This document shows, piece after piece, positions 37,242 to 48,290 of a stretch of DNA of 64,000 nucleotides. The DNA is from Lepas anatifera (taxonomy: Eukaryota; Arthropoda; Thecostraca; Lepadidae): positions 434,001 to 498,000 of the forward strand of contig JAOTON010000958.1 of the NCBI GenBank assembly GCA_034440635.1, given 5' to 3'. The number at the start of each line of letters is the position of its first letter. Positions within the stretch are counted from its first letter, which is position 1. Position numbers and translations under genes: made by a program. The notes beneath the pieces are model-generated. The model saw nothing but the letters and a program-made list of their open reading frames with translations. It was not told where the DNA came from and ran no database searches.

Positions 37242-38113
37242 AAAGTTTGAAATGAGAGTCTCAAAAAACACGATTTGGCTTATGTATGGGCGCTAGTTGA
37301 ATTCGAAAAATAATTGTGGCCCAAAATAGGATTTGTGAGAAAAAATCCAAGTATTTTTTACAATTCAAGATTGTCCTTGATAGCAAAACTGGAGTCTAGA
37401 TTCGATACCACCTCCATAAAATGTATCGCCTACGTATGTTCACACACCAGCTTCATTTCTGCTGTTGATCCATGCTAAAATATGCACCTACAAGTTCGTG
37501 AGAAATATCAACAATGCTTGAATGTAAAACGGTAGTCATACACTGCGCAAGCATCACGGTTCAGAGTGTCAAAATACTTGCACACATTTGCATTGGAATA
37601 CGTTTCAATTTCGAATTTTCTAAAAATAAAGCGGGCGTTTGACAACTGTTTTCAATAATTTTGAGACCGATTATCTGCTTTACATAATTCTCATATTCTA
37701 ACCTCAGAGCAGTGGCCTTGCGACACAGTGTGGAAATGCATGTTAAGAGACAAGCCAGTTGTATGTAAATCATAACCATCTCCAAACATGGTCCTCGGCA
37801 GTGTCGGATACACTAATCACACTCCCCAACTGCCTTTCAGTTCGTCGGAACTCTTTAGCGATAACAAGCATGCCTCATTTGTAATGCTCAAACACCTGAA
37901 AGCTATCAACGATGGCCTCTTTGTACACGCCCTCTGATCTCTACATCTCCATGTTTTAATTGGGTCAACTGGGAAGAACATGAATTAGCCAACCAGCCAA
38001 ACAGTGAGTCAGGCCGACTCCAACGTCGAAGAATAAATCTCCGGGCATTGTTGTCAATAATGAGACATTATAAAGTCAGTCACAAGAAACAAACGGGCAG
38101 TGGCCCCACTTAC
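37242..38113. other. No supported feature
   Basis: AT-leaning, intron-like sequence between two exon candidates. Confidence 0.5.
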
Positions 38114-38319
38114 CTCTCGGCTTGTACGTAATTAATCCCGCGTTGAGCCATCCAGTCCCACAGAGACGTCAGATTGATGTCCAACACGAGCACCGGCCTT
38201 GTGTGGGAGGCAGGACACGATGGGAAGTCGTTGCGATCAAAGAAAGGTCTTCTGATTGTCTTCGGCGCATGTATGAGCCGTTCGCCAGTGACAGCGTCCC
38301 GTGTGGCAACAACAGCTTG
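38114..38319 (-). CDS. Internal exon of an unknown protein, 206 nt
   Basis: On the minus strand CAGCTCCTCACAG (acceptor) and GCCGAGAG/GTAAGTGG (near-perfect donor) enclose 206 nt with a single open frame of 68 codons plus two bases. The protein part contains RDAVTGERLIHAPKTIRRPF, then NDFPSCPASHT, then VLVLDINLTSLWDWMAQRGI. The second half alternates hydrophobic and polar residues with three aromatic positions, as in a folded domain rather than a linker. The start phase is 0 and the end phase is 2. It joins in frame with 53183-53378 upstream, directly or through 43136-43180, and with 36110-36174 downstream. I do not recognise the family. Confidence 0.75.
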
Positions 38320-38399
38320 CTGTGAGGAGCTGGACCCAAAAGTTTAACACTCCATCATTCCGCTCCGTTTAAGCCCCATAAATTCATCTCAAACACCGA

Positions 38400-39180
38400 T
38401 CCACGGCACACCCTGTCCGCCTACCAATCGGAACCCACGTCGAAAATCGCGGCTGCCCTCACGTCCGAGCCGGCGCCGTGATGGGGTCACTGAGTGTTTG
38501 CTGCTGATGCCGGAACGGGTGCAGGCTGGGCTCCGCTGCGGTGTACACACGGCTCGGCCAGCACCGGCAGCGGGACTGCCACCGGGCCAGATAGCGCGAT
38601 GTTGCACGGACGCGGCAGCCCACCGCGGTCGGCACTCAGCACAGTGCACTGGTGGTGTCAGAAACACTCGCCGCCGCCTCCTTCCGGGAAGAGCCTGGTC
38701 CGACTGTGTCCGATGAGTTCGCTCTCTCAGCTCCGTGGCGACGTTTGGACTATGGTGGACAACCATCTATCTGGAAATTAAATGGAAGATAAAGTGTTTG
38801 GAGGGTGGCGGTGATTTGGCGGCGGTTTTTGTCCGTGCCATTTCTGCGCGGTCTGACACCATTCTGGGAGAGCCCTGCAGCTTGGCGGCGCACTGGCCAG
38901 CTCCTCAGGCGCTCGACAATCAGTACGGCCTGTGACCCCCGGCGCGTACACGGCGCTGCGGCGCTGCGCAGCGGCGCGCCGTCACTTCCAACAAACGCGC
39001 CTAAGTAGCTGCCACTGGCGCACGACGCCGACGAATATGGCGCACCTCCGCTAAACGCCCCCGAGCCAGGAGCGGCGCAGCACTAACCTGGGCTGCAGCA
39101 GCGGCACCGGCGCGATATGGCGATCTCTGCGAGGAGAGGCTTCTGCACTAAAGGGCCCGCGTCACAGTCGCCCATTGCTT
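38400..39180. promoter_or_regulatory. GC- and CpG-rich region, possible promoter
   Basis: CG dinucleotides are dense, for example CGGCGCTGCGGCGCTGCGCA near 38950, and far above the flanking introns. The region holds long overlapping open frames on both strands, as GC-rich DNA does by chance. The start-codon cassette at 39088-39175 lies at its edge. Confidence 0.38.
39088..39175 (-). CDS. Candidate start-codon exon, 29 codons
   Basis: On the minus strand AGCAATGGG (G at -3, G at +4) opens a frame beginning MGDCDAGPLVQKPLLAEIAI and ending in a Cys/Arg cluster at AGCCCAG/GTTAGTG, in phase 1. The context suggests an alternative first exon inside CpG-rich DNA. However, no downstream exon that I found has the matching 2-base start, so it remains weak. 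Confidence 0.27.
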
Positions 39181-39801
39181 GTTGTCTTTGACTCCATTTT
39201 TGGATGCAGGAATTCAGTCTTTGCTTTGTTGCAGGAAGACACGAGGAATGAGCCCATCGAAAAATTAAAGATTACGGCTGAGACCGCGACGGTAGGCTCC
39301 AGCCCAACTTCCTTCATAAATCGCATTTTCTGGGTTCTCAGGTCTTCAGAAAAATTATGGGTATACTCGAACTGGAAAATCTAGTTGACCACAAACAGTG
39401 CGCTTGGTCTAATCTAAACTTTCACATTTCTCTGAATACTTATTGATATATGGCTTACCTAAGCTGCTTGCGAATATGCACATGTGCGTTTTATTGCATA
39501 TCCAAAAACTCGGTTTGAAGCGAGTGAAAGGACGCTGTGACACAATTGCCCCTTGAAACTGGATGACTTATTTTCCCACTAACGTCCATGGAAAGTCTAC
39601 CATGAAGTAAAGTTATTCTATATAAAGAAGCTAAGAGAAACGCATCTTTTTCATGACTAATGCTGAATTTTCAAGCCCCGCCAGCAGCCGGGCCTATTCT
39701 GACAGCACCCATTTCCTTACGGGACGAAACCTGCACACTTGTATTGCGGATCAGCACCGTCCACTTTTTACAACGAACACAACGAAGCCCACCATACTTA
39801 C

Positions 39802-39836
39802 TTCCGTCGTCCTTCACGTGCCCTTATCAGCTCCAT
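39802..39836 (-). CDS. Candidate alternative first exon, start MELIRAREGRR
   Basis: On the minus strand AACAATGG (A at -3, G at +4) starts 11 codons that end at a near-perfect donor, CGACGGAA/GTAAGTATGG, in phase 2. The exon at 36110-36174 starts with the single base needed, so the join would read through as Lys then FGKLK. Upstream on the same strand is a CpG-rich segment. The combination of a perfect start context, a perfect donor, a phase match and a CpG-rich upstream region is good evidence for an internal promoter. Confidence 0.5.
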
Positions 39837-39839
39837 TGT

Positions 39840-40230
39840 TCCGGCCAGGCCTGTAAGCAGCCGTCACAATCGTCCGAGCGGAGCGGGCCGTCGGCTTGGC
39901 TCGCTCATCAGCCGGCTGAAGATGCGCGTCGCTGCCTGAGCTCTGGGTGGGATTGAGCGGCTGGTGACAGCTGGGCGGCGGGTCACTCTGGTGACGGCGA
40001 GGTCAGAGGCCACCCATCCGGCCCGCCGCGACCTGCCCCACTTCCAGACAGCCGGCATTGATCTCACCGCCGTCCGAGTGCTGACAGAGGGCGCCACAAA
40101 CGGTGCGGCGCCGCCAGACCCACGCCGGCTAATGGCGGCCGCAACTGCAACCGGCTGTCTGTCGGCCGCCTCGGTCAGCGGTGGCGACACGGTGGTCCCA
40201 ACACGAGAGCAGGTGCTTCTGAACTGATTA
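39840..40230. promoter_or_regulatory. CpG-rich segment, likely promoter of the 39.8-kb exon
   Basis: The DNA is CG-dense, for example CGGCGGCCGCAACTG-like blocks and several CCGCC/GGCGG runs, compared with AT-leaning flanks. It lies directly upstream, in minus-strand sense, of the start-codon exon at 39802-39836. A donor-like CGGCG/GTGAGATC near 40060 may belong to a 5' untranslated exon. Confidence 0.42.
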
Positions 40231-42800
40231 ATTCTGTGTTGTCGCTTATGCACGGATGATGGCTTATATCTGATGTTTCTGGGACAGGGATATCCCGCCT
40301 CTTTTGTTCCGAAACCCATGCCTGGCAATGACGCATTAGAGGACTGCTGCGGTATATCATCTGCATGTTTCAGACAGTGTCTGAAAACTGTCACAAATGA
40401 GATGGATTAGGATTCCGCGGAGTTAAATGTGTAAATTGTGTCGTCCCACAACCTGGACGGACCCAATCACAACATAAAGACATTTGTATTTATGCCTTCT
40501 CTTCGACGGCCAGCTGATTGGTTTGCAAAACATCACGCGCTGTATTCAACTGGAAAAACCAAATGCCCACGGTTCCCAAACATATAGCTGTAGGCTAAGA
40601 CACCTATCCGTTTTCACGATCAGATGTCCAAAAAATTATTCATTTTCCCTAAAGTGAGACCAATTTTTACCGCGAGACAGAAAAGCTTTCCCCAACAAAA
40701 ATGGCGTTTGGAGTCTAACAATAGCAAACATGATTAACTCCAACACTCAAAATGAGTAGGCTTGGCACCACATTGTGATGCCATATTATATTTTTGATTT
40801 GTCTCATTTTTCATAATATTCAATATTTTTGCTCCCCGAAATATTCCCCCACTATGTTGGCAAGATCGGTGTTATTTCTAAGCTCTTATCAAACGTTGCA
40901 ACTAACCCCATTTATTTTGTAAACAATAAAACAACAGCCATATTTTGTTGCTTGTGATAAACGTCCTTAAGTACCATGGTTTATTTGTTTATTTGTTTAT
41001 TAAGAGTTGATGAGCAACAAGGCAAGCCCCAGTGACAGCTCAAGTCCAGATACTAAAACACTCACATTATAATACAATAAAAGATGATGTACATACAACA
41101 AGGACACGATAAAATATAACTAATGGAGAGACATCAGGCTTAATACATGGTAAAAATATATAATAAAAGCTGCACCATCATAAATGGTTTTAAACACAGG
41201 AGAAATCACTCGACGGTGGCCAAAATATTGTTTTGTAATATACTTGGATACAATTTGAAATGTCCTGAATGTTCAATGGCGTTTACAAGTACCGAGACAG
41301 ACAACATAGGAACACGTAAAAGCAATTGCTTGATAAAAAAGTTGTTAGGGACGTATCACGTCGACCTACGTCCTTTCAATCAAATACATTACGCTGGATA
41401 TGTAAGAGGCTGTTAATAAGTGACGTCACACGCTGAGGGGGAGAGGGTTGGCCGAAAAGTGAAGTGCTTTGATACAGGATGCGCTTTTACGGCGGCAGTT
41501 TTTCACTGTTGAGTTCTTATGGAGTTTTTTTCGGAAAAGATTGAGCTGGGAGGCATTGGCTTGGAATGTCAGGCTTACATGCCATCATAAAATGTCGTAC
41601 GACTGTAACACGCAGTTTGTTTTATAGCTATATCACTTTGAGCGTCTAAAATATACTTAATAATGCTGACTGATAAGTCATGGGACGTCGGCCCAAAAAT
41701 GATACCATGACTTGGGGGTCCACAAAAAGTGAGGTCACGACGTGGGGAAGGGGGGGGATTTGAAACCCCTCCAAAAAATGCGACTTCATTTATAGACAGC
41801 TCCTAAAGCGTTTCAAACGAGCTAAAAACTTAAAGAAATGTATCCTTGCAAGATAACACCGTCACAACGGTTACAAATTCACATAATTGTTTTTTAACAA
41901 TTATCTAAAAATCGGAATAGAATGTCCTTATTTACTTACATATCCACCAAGTTCGTGTGCATTCGCACCTCTGCCACCCAGACAAATGTCCGAATACGTG
42001 GAAACCTCCGCACGGGAGCGAGGTCGTGCTCTCCTTGCATTTCTTTTATGTCTTTTAGAGACAATCCGGAGCAAGGCAACAGTGGAGGTGGAATACATTT
42101 TGCAAGCGTCCACATTTTTAAACTAAAAACCTAAGCTATAAGTGGAGGCACATGCCATGAAACCTCCCGTTCGATCATGACGTTTATTATTAAGTTATCA
42201 CAATAGTGTAGTGCCAAGAATATCACGCATCCCGCACGTCGCGGCTCACGCTCGCTCCATTTAGGTGACAATGAAGTGTAGCGTTTCATTGCCGATGAGT
42301 GAGGAAATATTTCCTGAAAGCGTTGCTGGAAACCAACGGCTTCTTTTCCTTGGAACTATAGGCTGAAGCCCCACGGTCTCAATCTTCCCCGATTCTTCTG
42401 AACACAGGTTTCCTTTACCGCCAAGACTGTCCCGTATTGAACAATAGATTTCGCACAAATCCATGTTTTGTATATACCTATATACTCAAACGGCCCGAGA
42501 ATGTTTCGTCTTTTGATTTATCGTCTACAAAGCAAAAACTTCTGAAGGTATTATGTTTCTTTCGGCAGCCGGCAGCATTTTTCATTCGACAGCCGATGTG
42601 CATCGCTGAAGTACTGGAAACCGTTCAACTCGTTTAAACATTCTTACTGAGGAACCAGAAAATAGGCTCAGGCTTAGCTAATTTTGGGACAAAATGCAGC
42701 TCTAATTGAAAAATAAGATGCTTATGTTGCGGCCTATCTCATTTCATGTTAATCAATCCTACATCTTGTTATGCGCCATTCCGTTTGACAGTGAGAAACA
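40231..42800. other. Intron-like stretch
   Basis: No exon is supported. A short (TTTATTTG)n piece lies near 40980. A minus-strand start and donor near 42425-42464 (MDLCEIYCSIRDSLG) has a good start context but only a moderate donor and is not called. Confidence 0.45.
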
Positions 42801-42833
42801 GGCGTATACGCCTCCCAGCATATATGCTGGGAG
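42801..42833. repeat. Two fused perfect palindromes
   Basis: GGCGTATACGCC (12 bp) shares its last base with the start of a 22-bp perfect palindrome at 42812-42833, whose left half is CTCCCAGCATA. Both were read directly. They could form a cruciform or serve as dimeric protein sites; no function is assigned. Confidence 0.9.
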
Positions 42834-43135
42834 ACGCAGAACGTTACTAGCCTGGACCAGTTTGAAGCCTTTCCTCCTTTTCCTACATATACCCTGACAA
42901 ACACCACGAGTCCATCTCTTAAAAAAACTATATTAAAAGACACAGGTCACCATCATTTCGAACATAGCAGGCGATATAAAAAAGAAGCAATCTTACTCCC
43001 GGGTCGGTCACGGCCAGTAGCTTTTGCCGCGGTACGGACACCGGGTTTTTGCGCTGGTGAAAAACCGCCACGTAACCCAGACAAACAGCCTAATAACCAG
43101 AAGCAGCGCAGACCAAACCGGTCGGCGCTACCTAC

Positions 43136-43180
43136 CAGCTCTGAAACCGCCCGCAGCGGGTACTCATCCCACCGCCTGTG
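43136..43180 (-). CDS. Candidate 45-nt microexon
   Basis: On the minus strand TTTTCGCCTCTGCCAG (a good acceptor) precedes 45 nt reading HRRWDEYPLRAVSEL, which end at AGCTG/GTAGGTAGC (a moderate donor). Both ends are in phase 0, so it can be included or skipped between 53183-53378 and 38114-38319 without changing frame. It is short, so it could be chance. Confidence 0.35.
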
Positions 43181-44179
43181 CTGGCAGAGGCGAAAAGGTG
43201 GTGCGTGCGCTGTGGTGGGGGCCAAACTCACTGGAAAAATGTGACTATTGATGGAATAGTTTCATCATTTTTAACACATATAGCTTTGTGAAAATCGAGC
43301 GTTTTATAATGGTTCTTGCGTAGTTCATTACCGCTGATTGCGTCAGTTCCTTTTCACCAGATTACCTGTGTGTATGTCTTAGGTAGAGGAATGACACCGT
43401 TGTATTGAAGTGGACTGCTGTCGGTGTATTCGCTTAAAACTGTCAGCGGCCCTCGATAGCCCGTACAACACACGCCACATTTTCTACCTCAGCACCCTTG
43501 CAAAGTGCAATGGGCCGGTGCCGGACTGGCTGAAGGGCCGCGGGGGACGCTGGCGGACCTGGTTCTGCCTGGAATGCTCATCTCTCCGGGCGCTAGGAAT
43601 TCAGAGCGGCGCTCGGCGGCGTCCGTTTGACACACTTGGCGCTAGAGCGGGGCTGGCCGAGGTCCCGAACAGGAGCTAGCGCGCGCCTAACGACGAGATA
43701 ATGACAACAGTGACGATGACCATGTCATGGCATATTAAGTGAGGGCGTTTGACTTCGCCGCTCAGGTCCCAACAAGGGCTCATTTCAGCTTGACTTTTCA
43801 TAATTTGGGTCGGCACTGCTTTGCTTCCTTGTTAGATAATCATGTAGGGCAGAAGAGTCCCTTTGCACCAGTCTAAAGAAACTAAACAGGATAGATATAT
43901 CGGAGACTAAGTGCATATTATCCTTCCAAAAATAAGGGTTTCTATGGTTAGCTAACACCACAACATGCCAAACATGCTGTATTCCTGGTCCGGTAACAGC
44001 TTCAAGCTCCACCGTCAGATACCGACAACACAATCATACATTCACAACGTTCTTGCCTGCTTAAAGGCCAATGAAAGTCGAAATAGCAAGTAGAAAATGA
44101 TGACCTAGAGATGTATGTATGTTACTCTGCTTAGTGCAGACCACACCCCTGGTAGAAGACGTGCAAAAAGCGTCCATTT

Positions 44180-44529
44180 TCAAAAAAATATTGTGCAAGT
44201 TATTGCAGTTTCGGCTTTTGGGATCGAAGCCTCACTACAGTCATGGGGACTTGTCGCGGAAACTTCTACCCTACCCGTTCAAGCGAACAGCTCCCACAAT
44301 GAGGGATTAATTTTGAAGCAAACGTTTAACGTCCCACAAAGCACAGGGAGGTCCGCCCCGCCCTGCTCAGGTCACCCCCTTACCAATCAATTGCCACCGA
44401 CCAACGTGGGCTAGATATTGAGCGCCGGAGTGTCCCAGGGGAACCAATCCCAAGTTTTCACCTGTACACTGTCACTGTATGGTTTCCTGAGGGGGCCGGA
44501 GTTTAACACTCTATCAACTGAGACTCTGC
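44180..44529 (-). mobile_element. tRNA-derived SINE, family A, reverse orientation
   Basis: Read on the minus strand it starts AGTCTCAGTTGATAGAGTG (A box) and continues CTTGGGATTGGTTCCCC (B-box region). It then has GGGTGACCTGAGCAGGGCGG, TGTGCTTTGTGGGACGTTAA and CTGCAATAACTTG before an A/T-rich tail. The order and most blocks match the copy at 17579-17945. A donor-like TACAG/GTGAAAAC inside it is repeat sequence. Confidence 0.82.
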
Positions 44530-45267
44530 AGTGACAATGCATAAACGTTGAATAGACCTTCAATGCAAATGTATTCATCAATTCTCTTCATTGCTAATTT
44601 TAAGGACAGGACTGGGCTTTAACACTAAATTATAGCTTATAGGCTTTCAAATGGCCAATGGTAACCTCGCGTCTAACACCAGGATATTTTTGGAACTAAT
44701 ATATAGAACCAGAAACACAAGAAAAACATTGCGACACATCTCGAAGTTTTGGGATTATTTTTTCACATGCTAGAGGATGTAGTACGTGCCTTGTCGTCTC
44801 ATAATGCCAACGTATTTACTTAGTTAATAATTTTCGTATGTCCAAAACATCAGCAATTCTGAGATGGCCGCCAAAGGTATGAATGACATAGGAAACAGGA
44901 TGTGTATTACGGAACGGGATAGAAGGGTACGGGGCGGAAAGTTTCCAGGCTTTATTCGAGACGGAACGTCACGAGAGTTTTTTGTGCAAAATTTTGAAAA
45001 GACGGGATGGAACGTGACGAGACCATACGAAAATATACCATGGTCGTGGTGTTGAATTGACCATTTGCAATTATTATTTTATTTTGATCTAATTACACTG
45101 AAGAATAGAGCGTTGGGCTTGTTGCTCTGATGATTTTGAAAATTAAAGACAAGCGCTGGCACCCTTTTCCTGCGATTAAAACACGCATTCTACAGTATAC
45201 ATATCATATTTTTTCCTAAACAGTTAGCCGGGTCGTTTAAGTTTTCTAGCCGGGTCTACATTTGGAA

Positions 45268-45500
45268 ATGTATGCCCGGTCGTTGTTTTCGGCCACCTGC
45301 ACTAAATGTGGCGTTGGATGTTTCTATGTAGGCGGGCAAAGACCCATTGGGTACCGTCTAAACGACATTTAGGTGATGCTCGCCCGGTGGACACGCCCTT
45401 GGTGTCTATATTAACTTTAAGACCTAGTGTGATGATTATTCCCTTTTCGGATCGAAATTTTAGTGTTACCGGGACGTCGCGAAACGAAATGGAATCCATT
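45268..45500 (+). pseudogene. Possible decayed GIY-YIG endonuclease fragment (Penelope-like element type)
   Basis: In one plus-strand frame 45268-45372 reads MYARSLFSA, then CTKCGVGCFYVGGQRPIGYR, LNDI and a stop. The spacing C-x2-C-x4-F-Y-V-G ... R-P ... R-L-N-D resembles the start of the GIY-YIG nuclease domain of Penelope-like retroelements, where a Cys pair precedes Y-[IV]-G and an R-L-x-x-H follows. In a shifted frame the DNA continues with DARPVDTPL and later RNEMESIL, which could be the next, frameshifted part. No reverse transcriptase motif is seen nearby. This is a motif reading only. Confidence 0.33.
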
Positions 45501-47749
45501 TTATCGTGATCTTGACCAAATGTACCTGTGCTTTTGGCTATCCCACAAATCCTATATATAATATATTACAAGCAAAATCTGCTGGTCTTGTGATGCGTGA
45601 TATATGTAAAAAATATATATATATATGTTTTGGAGAAATATTGATATGTTTGTGTTGAATGCGTTTTAATTTGGGGGTGGTTGTTGGTGGTTGTTTTTGA
45701 ATTTTGTGTAATGTTCATTGTGGATACTTGTCGATTATTCTGTCTTTTTTCGTGTGATTTAGTTAAATAAATATTTGGGATAATGGTTTCAACCCTGGTT
45801 ATAACTTTAGAAAATATACCATATCCTGCAACGAATTAAAGAGGAGCACACTTAAATGGAGCGGAACAGAATAGATGCTAAAATCCACAGTCGTGTTCAC
45901 ATCTAGTCAGAAGATAGGACCACTCTCTGATAGCTTTTACAAGTAAAAAGTACATTTTTGCTGAGCACTGCGAGACTGATAGTCTGATATAGTCGACCAT
46001 GCCCAGGGACTGATGCCTGGATAAGTATCTGAAAGTTCCTCAAGTAGCGATGGCTGCACAATATTCAAAGTGAAATACAATTCGATGGATTCCTTTCGAA
46101 TCGTAATCGTATTTTCATCGTATTTTATTTGTCATGGTGTCACCACCGTCTCTTCGACTTGGATCCGGTTGGAGGCTCAGCTCAGCTAGGGGCGAGCTGT
46201 AGCTCGCCTGAGCTTCGGATCGCGTGCAGCCACCAGCGGTATTACCAGATATTCTCCTCGACACCAGTCGTAATCCTAAATCATACCAGCTGATACAAGC
46301 TGAAGTGTCTGAAATCCGTGATTAGTCTTCTAATCACCACTCGCCAGTTAACTGAATTATCTCCTAACAGTAACGGTACCTCAGCTAAACTCGAGACAAC
46401 CCATTGTTGACACTCGTGTTGGAACAAATTACGTCTGCACGGCTAAATTGAAATGCGGATCCACTGCCAGTTTTGCAAGAGCACCTGCGAGTCGCGGATA
46501 GTTTACAGTGCAGCCTGTTTGGAACATGATGACACTTAGGAAAAATCTGGACAGCACTGGATACGAAATGCATAAGGTTCAAGTACCCGTATTGTTCTCG
46601 CATATTAATTCCAGTTCACTTTCTGTGGATCACAGCGACTGGTTTTTATTTCATTTCAAGTATCTCACGTATGTTTTGTAAACCCGAACACACAAAATCA
46701 CAGTAAGGGATATGCAAGCAGTCTGCAGTGTACTAGCATTCGTAAAAAAACGCCGAATAATTTGAGCCGCACCCACAGGACCCTCTATATAATAACATTG
46801 TTTGCTTCTAAGCAGCAGACCCGGCATCAGCCTTGGTCCGCTGTTGGTTACGTTCATCCACCCTTATATATCCACCCCGGTAACACTTTGTGGAATATGG
46901 CAGCCGAAGCACTCCAGCCCTCGTCTGAATTCGCCAGCCTATAATCTGCACCAGTAAACCTGAACACCGGACCAGCCTGGCCGGCCTGATATCGGCGGGC
47001 TGCATAGTTGCCTACCGATTATGGTCCATTAACGGGTTCGCCCGGGGGGAGCCCCATCAGATCCCAAGCAGTGCAGTAATCGGCCCAATACTGAACATAG
47101 ACGGTGTTGAACGCGGTGTTTTCCGTTAACGCTGACAGCAAAGTCAGTATTCGCCGGCTAAATAGCGATCTACCAGGCAACACCTTCTCAGGGCGTTATG
47201 GAAGATAGATGTGGTGGCCACTGGCGAAAAAAGCAGTACATTTAAGATATCTACTGCTGGCCATTAAATGACAGAAGCTACTCCTAGATTTGTTTTCCAT
47301 GGGACTAGAACTTAGGTAAGACCCCGGTAAAATATGTCAGCCTAGGAAAGCCGTTGTGGGTATCGCTGCGACCAAGGCCGACCACGCGGCGCAGCTGATG
47401 CAGAGGGATCCAATCGAATGCCCTAAGAGGGTGTGCGCTATATCGCTTGCACGTGACCCTTCTCTCTGTCATTGGCAAGTTATTTAACATAAGGCAGCTG
47501 TCTGAGAATTTTCTTCAGCGAATAGAAACTAGAATCAAAGATGGTGCGGCCTCAAGCTTCATCCGAGGAGCCATATTGACTGAAAAAAGAGGCATTGACA
47601 AAATTTCCCATTGACTTTACAATGGGGGACGGTCCCAGATCTCTGATGTGAGAGCGCGTGCAGTAACGTAATGGGCTATTACTAATAGCTAGCACATCTG
47701 CCCTCTGAGCACCCGGACTGGGCCGATACCTGATGGCCTCCCTGAGCCA
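45501..47749. other. Non-coding stretch
   Basis: I see a short (AT)n near 45602-45625 and GC-rich small inverted repeats near 46155-46225 (CTCAGCTCAGCTAGGG and similar). No exon is supported. Confidence 0.45.
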
Positions 47750-48290
47750 GGGTAGTCACCACCATGGGGGCCATGGAGCCATGACCCCCATGCATTTTTA
47801 GGAGGCCCCCACCTGACTCAGGAGACGCCAGGAGACACTTAGAGACTGGAATAGGCCCTGGAGTATCAAAGAGCCTAGCCTCCCTGCTTATAAAGGAGGT
47901 CTCCTCATTGGACTACACAGGAGTCAATTAGCTATAAAGAAGGCCCAACAACAGCCTACCTAGGAGACCCTTTACTTAAAACGGAGGCCCCCTAGATGGC
48001 TCACATAGGTGGCCCTTTTACTTATAAAGCAAATCCCCTAAATGACCTATCTAGAAGCTCCCCTTACCTATAAAGTAGGCCCACTAAATGACCTACATGG
48101 AGGCGCCTTCACTTTATAAAGGAGGCCCCTAAACGGCCAACATAGGAAGCCCCTTACTTATCAAGGAATCCCCTAAATGACCTACAACATGGAGGCGCAA
48201 AAAGCTAGGGGGTTCCCCCAGGGTCAGGGACAGGGGGCCCCTCTTTGATCATGGCCCCCATGGGAAGAAATCCGTGGCGACGCCCTTACC
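47750..48290. mobile_element. Possible MITE with internal tandem repeats
   Basis: The left end has GGGTAGTCACCACCATGGGG then GCCATGG. Read from the right, GGGCGTCGCCACGG and CCATGGGGGCCATGATC give an imperfect inverted match. Inside are about seven degenerate copies of a 50-60 bp unit built on CTTATAAAGGAGGCCCC and TAAATGACCTACATGGAGGC. The end GTGGCGACGCCC recurs at 50582-50593, supporting a dispersed family. Confidence 0.5.

Noticed and set aside
38389..38766. 125-codon Arg-rich open frame on the minus strand
   Set aside because: It lies in the CpG-rich region, with an open frame of equal size on the opposite strand and no splice pair. Read as promoter-type DNA.
39864..40394. 176-codon open frame on the minus strand
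   Set aside because: It ends in a stop before the start-codon exon at 39836 and is mostly GC-driven. An internal GTGAGATC donor may belong to an untranslated exon, but coding is not supported.
42425..42464. Start codon in perfect context (AACATGG) followed by 13 codons and GGCG/GTAAAGG
   Set aside because: The donor is moderate, it sits in AT-rich DNA beside TATA-like repeats, and no downstream exon matches its phase clearly.
44455..44500. Exon-like segment with CCCCCTCAG acceptor and TACAG/GTGAAAAC donor
   Set aside because: It lies inside the family A SINE.
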